DNA from: Syncephalastrum monosporum B8922
Lineage: Eukaryota; Mucoromycota; Mucoromycetes; Mucorales; Syncephalastraceae
Assembly (NCBI GenBank): GCA_000697355.1
Contig: JNEN01001211.1
Location: 229,511 to 293,510, forward strand
Reading direction: 5' to 3'
DNA: 64,000 nucleotides
Of the stretch, positions 46,461-56,096 are shown one piece after another. The position numbers and the translations under genes were made by a program. The notes beneath the pieces are model-generated. The model was given only the letters and a program-made list of their open reading frames with translations. It did no database searches and was not told the origin of the DNA. Position 1 is the stretch's first letter; the number at the start of each line of letters is the position of its first letter.

Positions 46461-47837
46461 TCACGGCTTTTGTGCGGTCAGTATCTTCCACCGTGCCACA
46501 CTGTGGCATTCCTCAAACTCGTGCAGTGCTTCCTGGCATACACGATCGTATTCGGCCTCGGTGACGCCCAGTTCCGACAGCCACCATCGTTTCATGGATT
46601 TAAACAGGGCCTTCATCTGCTCTTTGTAAAGAAAGCCGAATTGTTTTTGGACTGGATACAGCGTATCATGAGCATGCAAGACTATGTATCGGACTGTACA
46701 AAGAGACTTACGAGGGTCAGAAGGCCATTCGCCGATGGGTATATCGATGTCGTGTATCTCGATCCGAGTGAATCCGGCCTTATCCATCAAAGCTGGTAGC
46801 CGATCGGCATAGCACGGCTCAACGCCGATAGTGGCTGCTGCCATCTTATACCACTCGTTTACGAGCGTCAAGACCGGGCCCGTGCTTCGAAACAAGAGGT
46901 CTACATTTCATAATGAGATTTTCTCTTTCTTTCTCTGTTCCCTGGCTGGACTCTTCAAGTTACCATATTCAACCAGCTGAATTTGACCTCCAGGGCGGAG
47001 CACCCGATGCAACTCGGTGATGACGTCCAACCATTGATCCATCGCAACGACATTGGCCACATCGCGTTGGTAGACAAAGTCAAAATATTTGTCCGGATAC
47101 GGTAATGGTCTGAGAATGTCGCCGTGCGTATACGATACGTTGGGTGGGGGCTGTTGCTGTCGCCCAAGCCTTCGGTGCGTGGGTGGCACCATGTCCAGCC
47201 CCACGACCTGGCACTTTGGATAGCTTTGCGCCATTTCTAGAGTCCAGAGTCCTAATGTCACTATCGGTAAGATACCAGTAAAAAGAAGGAGATGCCAAGG
47301 AAACTTGCCTGTCCCGCAGGCGCTCTCGAGAATACGCCGTGGTTGGTGCAGCCTGACATGGTGATTACCGTTGAAGACCTGCTTCAACACGTAGTGCTGC
47401 CTCAGCTGTCGATTATGCTCGCTCTCTTCGCCGTAATCGTATACATAGCAGACGTCGCCGCACGTGTCCACGTCGTCCTCTGCTGAGCTCAGCGTACTTC
47501 GGCTCGTGGTCTCGCTCGTGCTGCCCTGGCTGTGGTGGGTCGCTTGTCGTTCTCGTCGGTGCTGTTTCATCCTTTCTTGTTGCTTCTTGATATCCTCGGC
47601 CGCACTCTCGGCATGGGCAATCGCCGAGTCAAAGACGATCATCGACGACCGGCTTTTGACTGTCTCGTCGTTTGCGCTGTACAAGGGTGAAAGCGAAGAA
47701 GACTGCGGGCTGTTGTTGGACAAGACGACCCGATGCCGGACAGGCGTCACTTTATGAACCGAGACCGTTCCGTTCGATAGCTTAAGCCGACGCCGTTTGT
47801 GCACGGCGTCGCGTTCTTTTGCTAATTGATTGCCCAT
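46461..47837 (-). CDS. SAM-dependent methyltransferase, LaeA/UMTA-like
   Basis: Four exons, 47837-47309, 47251-46964, 46900-46712, 46651-46461, give 398 residues. The first about 175 residues are a basic, Ser-rich, probably disordered extension starting MGNQLAKE, a possible N-myristoylation start. The class I methyltransferase core follows: motif I ILESACGTG/LWTLEMA, the acidic residue of motif II in VVGLDMVPP, HGDILRPLPYPD, FDFVYQRDV, and LHRVLRPGGQIQLVEY. The C-terminal helical region contains WLSELGVTEAEYDRV. Overall shape resembles the fungal LaeA-like and UMTA methyltransferases, of which Mucorales have many; the acceptor is unknown. The intron in motif I (47252-47308) is GC-AG and 57 nt, so unspliced mRNA would stay in frame and add 19 residues inside the SAM-binding loop. 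Confidence 0.85.
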
Positions 47838-48382
47838 CGTATGCTTTCGATACGGCTGTGTGTGGTATATGTGTGTGTGAGTGTGTGTGTATGTTTGTGG
47901 GTAAGTGTGAGTGGCGTGAGTGTGGAAGAAAGACAACGAAAGGATGGGAACGCCGGAAAGGCCGCATGATCAGTAAGTTATATGTTTTGCGATTTCCTTG
48001 TCTCTGTGTATCCACAGCCTTGTGTCGCCCTATGGGCCAATCATAAACACGGACCCCACACCGAACGTAGCCCTGGCTTGTCTGTTTCAGCACCACTGCA
48101 TCCATGTGGAATCTCAAAGCGACTGGTGTACAAAGAATGCGGCAACGGAAATCGAAACTAGGGATATATATGACCCTCTAATAATAGAGTACTTAGCCTA
48201 TTGGATCAACGATACGTCAAGAAGGGGGTATTGCTGGTTTAAATAATAAAAAAATTGATGGGATCGACCGAGGCTTTCGCACGAGGCAGTGGCAAGGCTC
48301 ATGAACCCCATCCTTTTGATTGTACTTACCTAGTTTGTTCTCACTAACGTGAGGATACATGACATGTTTGTCAACTCAATTG
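47838..48382. other. Upstream region of the methyltransferase gene
   Basis: Begins with a TG-rich microsatellite-like leader (47856-47905). No gene recognised. Confidence 0.5.
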
Positions 48383-48865
48383 TTAAAGGCGCCCACAGCC
48401 AAGAAAAATACATGCTGACTTCAAGAAAAGCGTTTTGTGTCGTACATTAGCCCAATACAGGTATCCCGATGGGAGATGCAGGCCACTGCGGTATAATCCT
48501 GAAAGGTGGTACGCCTGCACCCAATCGTGATAGATGGGCGATTGAGATGAAGTAGGGGGTGGGGTCTCGATAATCAGACGCCAGCAATCTTCGCTGGGAA
48601 AGGAGAGCACTCTGTCGTACAAACGAAAGATAATAAGAAGAATGAGTCGGTTGGTGACACGTTCACACACTCACACACACGCTCACGCTCACAACCCTCT
48701 CACATGTACTTTTCTTGTTTTTCTTTCTTCTGCTTCTTGCTTCTCATTCGCATTAAGGAAAGCCGATATGACAGTTGACTTACTTTCTCGGATATGGGTT
48801 TCCATTGAGGCGCGCATATACCACACAAAAAAACAACCTATGATGTATATGGCAAGTTGACGCAT
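48383..48865 (-). CDS. Possible 102-residue membrane protein
   Basis: Two exons, 48865-48784 and 48609-48383, joined by gtaagt...gacagag, give 102 residues in frame. The N-terminus MRQLAIYIIGCFFVWYMRAS looks like a single membrane helix, followed by METHIRE and a soluble part with ETPPPTSSQSPIYHDWVQ and SGLHLPSGYLYW. It resembles in layout the small mitochondrial inner-membrane assembly factors, but I cannot name a family. The intron (174 nt) carries CA-rich repeats. Acceptor chosen only because it keeps the frame, so the model is tentative. Confidence 0.35.
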
Positions 48866-51800
48866 AAAGTATGTTAAATGGAAGGCAGCACGACCTACCC
48901 GATTTGTACGCACGTGGCGAGCCCCAGACAGGAGATCCTCGCCAGGGGCTGCACTATATACCTTTCTATGGCGTTAGACACACGGGGAGTGCCGCCGCCT
49001 GATTTGCGACTGTATGCGTGTAGTGCAAAACGAAAGCACAATGAAAGTCGGCCTAGTCTTATTAGCAACCCACTCCATTGTTGTTATTTATTGAACAGAC
49101 TATGGCCTTGGTGCGTTTGCTAACCAAAGCAGCCATGAGGGCTCGCAGGAAGGATAGATCGAGCGCCTATAGTAAGTCCAGAGCCGGGTTCGCGAGATTT
49201 CTTGATCTGACTTGCACTTGGCCTTCAGTCTGAACATAGCCCGGTCATATCATAAACATTTCTCTTCCATATGTTTTTTTTATTGCTACGACGTTCTTCG
49301 ACCGAGGAATTCCCAAAATCCCTCAATGACAACATGTTAGAGATGATTAGACGCTCTCTATGTCAATGCTGGCTGCGCACGGTGGCTGCCGGTTAAGACT
49401 GATGCAAATGCAAGCTTCCTCATCGCGACAGCTCCATGATAGATGCTGACAGAGCAGACGAGAAGATATGATCTTATCCCAACGGCAGCCACGATCCGCA
49501 CAAGAGACGGGGACGCGTTATCTTCGCATAGCGACTTGCCCAATGAGAACTGACGGGAGGTTGGCGGCGTCGCACAGAAGTGATTTAAGTTGCCCGTAGA
49601 GGGCGGCATTATCGATTTATAGAGCGAGCAGCTCAGACGAAATCGAAACACATGCGGTATGTGGAGGAGCTTACCTATATCTGTCTATGATGCAAGCAAA
49701 TTGCAGTTCCTTCTTGACAAGTACATCAAGTAACGCTCCTCACCCCTCGCCCCTCGTCAATGCCACCAAAAGTTTCTTTGATGCCTGCATAAATGGCATT
49801 CAACTTCAGATAAGCATGAAACCGATAAAATAGGTAGCGTCAATGAAAAAATAAATGCGAGTAATATAACCTGGCAGATATTTTTCCAGTAGAGTCAGAT
49901 TTATGCATTCAATCGTTCGAAATAGTCTTTTAGGTTAGGCTCTAATAAGTCAAATAATCACTTATTGTCAGAAGATGAGCCAAGACGTGGACGTACTGAC
50001 GAAAAGGTGGGTACAGAGTCCGCTACTCGTCCATCCGAGCCCTTGCCGTCATATCCATACAGTATTTAGATCATGAAAGGCGTCATTTCGGTGCGCACAA
50101 CTTGAAGAAAGCGATATGCACGCGCAGCTTTATGACCATGCGCATAGCGTGCTTGCCAGTATTTATAACATTTTCTGGTGGTACGAACCACCTGAGGCAT
50201 GGCGCAGATAAAGGAGCGACCTTAATCGACTACGTTCCTCTTGCCATTTGATTGGTCAAGCACTTGGGGCGATGACCTCTTCTGGGCACCAGTCGTGCAT
50301 CCCCGTCAAGAGCAGTTGAAAGGGATCAGAATAGGCAGTCAGACTCTCTTACCAAATTATATATATATATTTGTTGGTTTTCTCTGTCAAAGCATATGAG
50401 CCCATAAAGGATAAGTACACAATTCGCTTATCCTCAACAGATATCAATAGCGAGCTCATCACGCATGTTTTAAAAAATAGAATGCTCTAGCCATTCTGGC
50501 ATTTTACATTTGTGGACATGAAAAAATAAAGACGGCAACTGGTAAGCTGCATGTCATCACGTTCTGTTTTTTGTTGCTCATTTTAGGCCGGTAACGCTCA
50601 TATCCAGACGGCTCAAATGGTTTATGTTTCTGTTCATTTTAAGGTTAGACGTCGTTAAACTGGTTATAATAATTCATTCAAGAAGGAAGGACGCCAGTAC
50701 CAAATAAGGCTACAAGGCCAAGAAGATTATACAGCTGTGGAGTGTCCCTTACCCCAATCTCTCCATTGCGTCAGGAACGACAGCATGCTAGTAGACATTG
50801 ACCTTTTTGGGGCCCTATAGGCCTTAATTCAGTTAGAAATCTGGATCGAGCACTTCTCTGGGTTATTCGCTGACTTTGCTGCATAGGCCCTCATAGGGCT
50901 CGTCCATCTTAATATCAATGTCATTGTAAGAAGTTAGAAAGCCCCTTGCTTGGGCTTCCTTACGCTCCGATGCAGGGGATTATGACTCTAAGGAGGGTAA
51001 TACACGCCAAGAGATGGAAACAGAAGCTGGAGTACCAGTCCACGGCGGCGAATCAAGCTCCTAGTAAAACCATGTCAAGGCTGAGCCATGCATGCGTAAG
51101 CCTTTGTCGCATACAAAACCTGTGCTGAATCTGTGTGCCTTCTTGACATGTCTCTGACAGTTTATTCATTGGAAGCCATGTTTGCATATGTTACTGCATA
51201 GATGCTGCATGCACAAGCAAAGACGAGAACGGCTTGGCGCATAAACAAATGGAACGGTGCACGGCCCGACTTATCTCCGAGCCGACGTGAGTCAATATAG
51301 GGCATTCTAATACGCTGCACCGTGATACCGACATGTCAAGAGCTAAAATAAACAAGTTTTTCTTACTATAGCGCGTGACCTGTCTGTTTCATTTTATGTA
51401 CGTCGCTCTTTTCTTTTTTAGGATGGATGACCGATTCATTGCTTCGTTGTTTATCCAGCAATTGTATCGGGTTGACAAATTTCATTCGAGTAGAAGCCAT
51501 TGGCTCTTTTTAATTATCCTGTTGTGTCAATCGTGTGCGTTCGAAGAGTTTACCCGTTCCGGATCGACGTTTTTGCTGGTTCCTACATACTTCTGATACA
51601 TACCAATGAAGTGGCTCAGCCGACATTGTACATACGCATTGGACGGGATCGACGTCCCAAGGGCGTTACCGGCTGATCACTTCGGACAGTGAACATTGAT
51701 TGAAACGTAGATCTTGTTTCGAGCGAGATAGACATCTGTTTTACTTCGCCTCTAGTCCAGTGGGCAAGACCAGTTACTGCCGTGTGAACATCAAAAGTAG

Positions 51801-53890
51801 CAAGCAAGTCCATGTGCATAGAAGTGCCGCATGATTGCCTGAGCAGCGTTGTAGCTCACATACGCATTTGAGTAGCCAATGAAAAAAAGGGCGCATTTTT
51901 ACTGACCCAGTACAATGCATATTTATTCCCGATTTAGTACAAAGGGTTCACCAGCAGCATGAAATAAAATAGAACCATCACCTGTGGGTGAAAATATGCA
52001 ACGAGGCCGGACCGCGAATAGATGCGTGCGACCCTTGTCCGAGCATTTGGGATCGCGCGTGAAAATTTATGAAATACGGGTAGGCCAAAATGCGATCTTT
52101 GAAATAAAGACACCAACCCCGAGTTTAGAATGTTCGAAATCGGGAAGCGGCGCGCGCAGCCTCCATTTTTTCCGTCACACAAAGAAGTGCGTATCACAGT
52201 GACATTTTCGTTGATGGAAAGAAGACGCGTTATAAGATCAAGCGCCTTTACGGGTCGCACAAAAAGAAAGGAAGAAAGAAAGAGTAGACAAAGGATAAAA
52301 TTCCGCTCTGACGGAGGTTTTCCAACCATCAAGGACACTGAGGGCATCAAAATCAAATGCCTCTTGTTGGAGGCTGGAAGCAGCTGGTTGTGATGATTTG
52401 CCCAAAAAGGCGTTTAGTCGGGGAGAGGGAGGGCGGGAGTACGCACTGGCCGCCCCGCGCGCGCGGTAGAGACAAAACCTGTCTGCCAGTCTGGTTCCTC
52501 CAAACATGTCTATCTGTTTGTATGAGCCACGAACGGACCCTATGCAGGCGCGCGCATGTGGTGGCGAAGCTCTAAGTATGAGGATTGGGTGAGAGCTATT
52601 AAAAGTAGGCGTGGGGCACGTGCTGCATTCTAAAGCGACAAACGGCAAAAAGCACGCGAGTTTTAAGGTTTGCCTCGTCTGACATCATATACACACAGTC
52701 TGCGCCCCTGCTCCTTTTTTTATGTGCCTGCTCCTTGCCCTATTTTCCTTAGTGTGATATGTCGAATGTGTACATATATGCATGTTAGTTGTGATGGAGC
52801 AGCTGTCCTTGTACTATTATTAACTCTGCACCCGGTGCACAGAGAACAACATCCTACTTTTTTTTTAGATTGCCTCCAAGGAGAGGAAACATATTAAGGA
52901 TGGCAAACAATACGTTCCAGCACATATTCTTGTTTAATACCTCATGCTTGATCCATGTCCTACGTCCCCCAAAAAAGAGATCAAAGGGTCTTCGGCGTTA
53001 GCGTCCGCGCGCGCGCCTTACTTCAAAATGGCGCTCAGCAGCGGCAACAGTTCATGCAAAAACAGAGACCTTCGGAAGTTCTCGATTCTGGTCAGAAAAA
53101 GAAAGTGACAGAGATAGTGGGTTGGGTGGGGGCGTTTGACAACTATTTTGCTTTTTTCTGACATCACTATCCATTTTTCCGTCGGTGTAATTACTTCCTG
53201 GGTTAGACCAGTTACCGAATTGGGCGGAAATTCACCTCCACTACCGATTTTGGATAGCAAACAGCGGTGCCAGCGTTCGTTAAAACTTTTTCCCCTCCAT
53301 CAGCCGTTAGCGTGTGCGCTGAATGCATCTTCACCATGGCAAATGCATCTATCATCTTCAGAAGGGCTCCTTTTTTAAAAATTGATATACTGAGCCTCAC
53401 ATCATAAAATGGAAGAGCGAGAGAGAGAGAGAAGAAATGGTATTACCGACCCCTGCTTCGTAGGTTCCCAAGATCCAAGAATAGCAGAGTATTTGCCAAG
53501 ATAAATCTACAATCCACTCTTATATTCCTTGATGTGAGGGAGCAAGGAAAGTATATTTGTGGCAGGGGACTGGGTGAGGTGTGTAAATGCGCAACGTTCC
53601 TTTTTTTTTCTGTGCTTCCGTATCTTCTGCTTTGTGTAATGCAAGGTTGTCCAATGACCTTCTGTTTGGAATACAGCCGCACGCGTGGCCCCTCCCCCCT
53701 CTGTCCCTCGCTTTCCTCCTTTGATCTGGCGGGCGGGAAAAAAAGTTATAAAACTCGGACAGGTTCTTGACGCGGGATCAAAGCGCCATATCCTCTTGAC
53801 TGACAGCAACATCGATTGCACATTAATAACACATCCACTTCCTTTCGTGACTCTTATTTCCTTGTCGACCCTTTTCCTTTTATTTTTCGA
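48866..53890. other. Five-kilobase interval without a recognisable gene
   Basis: No exon cluster with consistent frame and splice sites could be found. Frames such as 49358-49651 (-), 51984-52393 (+) and 52238-52648 (-) overlap each other and show no motif. The interval is AT-rich to about 52 kb and then becomes mixed, with CT-rich sequence and a GA microsatellite near 53413-53433. It could hold non-coding RNA, a decayed transposon or centromere- or heterochromatin-like DNA; none of these is shown by the sequence alone. Confidence 0.5.
53746..53753 (+). promoter_or_regulatory. TATA-like element upstream of the C2H2 gene
   Basis: The sequence ttataaaa lies about 140 bp before ATG 53891, followed by CT-rich leader sequence with a run ttccttttatttttcg directly before the start. 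Plausible core promoter. Confidence 0.4.
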
Positions 53891-54934
53891 ATGTCTGTTT
53901 CTCCCTACACCATCCACCTGAAGCAAGAGTCTACCATTGTCGCTGCTGTTCCCTCTGATTGTGATTTCCTTTACGACTTCCAGCCCTCGGTGGGCTATCC
54001 TTGCGATGGTCTTGGCCAACAGGTCAATGACGGCAGCAGGAATCCTCATCTGATTGTTCCTTCCCCATCTGCTGCTATCAACATCCCCTCCCCTGCTTCT
54101 TCATATCACTCTATGCCTTATGCTTCTTCTACTCCTTCTACTGCCTCCACTGCAATGATGGACCCCATGTCCCTCAGCTTTTCTCCGTCCTATCACGGCG
54201 TCTCACCACTCTCTACCAGCGATGACAGCTTCTGCTTCAGCCCATTCAGTGCGCAGACAGGTAAAGAGAAAAAGGCACCGGCTTAATGAACAAGAGGCTC
54301 ATGATATGATGCTTCAGATGCCTTATCAGAATGCCAAGACGAACAGGCTTGGCTGACAAGCAGCAGCTTCCAGCCTGATTTCACGCTAGACGGTCTACTG
54401 AACACCACGCCTTCGCCGACCATGACGCCAAGCTCACCATGGGTCGGTACCCCAGGCGAACAACAACAACAAACTCACGCTGTCTTGGCTAATGAAGGCA
54501 GCCTGCTCTTTGCGCCTCCCCCTCCGCAATCGACGCCTCTTACACAAGCTTACGATGCGTACGCCTTGTCGCCACCAAACCTGTTTGTGCAAGAGCCACA
54601 CGCTGATCAGCCCCAGCCTATCCATTACACCTATCCCCAGCCGCAGTATGAGCAGTATGAGGAACAACAGCAACAACAACAGCAGCAGCAACAGCAACAA
54701 CCATCCATGTCTCGTCGACGACGCGCTACCAACACGTCAGGCAAGATTCATCGCTGCCCTCACTGCAAGCACACCTCGAACCGGGCCAACAACATGAAGG
54801 AACACATCCTGACCCATGACCCCCACCGCGAGAAGAAGTTTGCCTGCAATCTCTGCGGCAAGCGATTCGCTCGCAAGCATGATATGAAACGCCACGCCAA
54901 GTCACCACACACGTCTCTCACTTCTGCTTTGTAA
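53891..54934 (+). CDS. C2H2 zinc-finger transcription factor with polyQ
   Basis: Two exons, 53891-54260 and 54318-54934, give 328 residues. The N-terminal 250 residues are a Ser/Pro/Thr-rich, probably activating region with a Gln tract (CAA/CAG codons, about 54664-54702). Directly before the fingers is a basic patch SRRRRATN. Finger 1: CPHC ... H-x3-H (HRCPHCKHTSNRANNMKEH). Finger 2: CNLC ... H-x4-H (FACNLCGKRFARKHDMKRH). Both have full zinc ligands. Finger 2 resembles the KRFARKHD/RRH type of fungal Crz1/Swi5/Ace2-like factors. Only two fingers and the C-terminal location fit small fungal regulators; target genes are unknown. Convergent with the PI4K gene. Confidence 0.85.
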
Positions 54935-56096
54935 ATGATTTTTTTATAGTTTTCTCTTTTATATCTTGTACAAACTTCTTTCTCTTCTGTCATATATAGT
55001 TTATCTTTATCTATCCACTTTTGTAGACTCATAGACTTTCTGTTTGTTTTTATTTTCACATCTTTTCACGCGAAATATATATTTGCTCTTTCTCTCTCTC
55101 TCTCTGTTTTGAAACTTATCGCTTGTCTCACACATGCCCGACAATTCGGCTCATTCTCTCCCGATTGGGTGGTGTAACGTGGTGCGCATTGTCAGGCTCG
55201 GCCCGTTGTGCACCAATCATATCATGCCCCTGACAAGCGCGCAGCTTGTCTCGTCTTTTCGGTCGGGCGGGTAATCCCTTTCCATCTCACCGTCCTCTAC
55301 GTTTGAACCAGCACTGTGGAACTATGCAAATAAGAAGATAACGTGTAGGTCTGAGCTTGCAATCTCCGTACCGATTTGCAACTTTCATGTGAGTCATTAT
55401 TATTTTATTATCTCTCTGGGGTCGATGGAGACCATCTTCTTCTTCCCTGCCTGAAAGCTCGGCTCTTGATTGAAATTCAAATGGCGTTCGAAGTATTCCT
55501 TTCGATACCCGTTTTCTTAATATAGATGGAAAACTTGGTCCTGACATCAAGAGTATCACCTGCTGTAAATAAACTCAATGATCATCTTGTCTAAAGTAAG
55601 CAAGCATGTATGGGGAAGGGGGGGGTGAGAGCAATCTAAGATATCAACGATAAGCCACGAATGTGTACATGCATTGCACACCATCTGAAAATAATGTGTC
55701 AATCTTAAATTTGCGCCATGATCGTATATTGTGTGCGTGCGTCGGTTTCGCATGGCACCATGCATACATAATGTCCAAGAGTAATTTGGCTCTATGGTAT
55801 AAGAAGGGTGAGAAACAGAGCAAGCCGGATGACCCGAATGGAAAAATCCCTGGTATAGCAATGAGCTGTGGAGGTCAATGGGTTGTATGTCACTCAGGTC
55901 CAAGGCACACTTGTTTAGCTTGTGTGACACGTGCTCCATGCTTCATAATGATAACAAGCAGATGAGGGGCTGCCTCAAGCTTATTAATAAGGTGTCCCCC
56001 CTTGTTTGTCCTGCTGACAGGACACCATGGTATGACCGTCTCTGGACAGCGAAATGCATACATGTGCGCGCGCTCTTTTAATTGTCCTTTATACTC
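54935..56096. other. Convergent 3' spacer, C2H2 gene and PI4K gene
   Basis: 1.16 kb between the two stop codons, rich in T and CT repeats near 55080-55106 and a G run at about 55618-55626. A minus frame 55556-55939 has no recognised motif. No gene supported. Confidence 0.45.
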
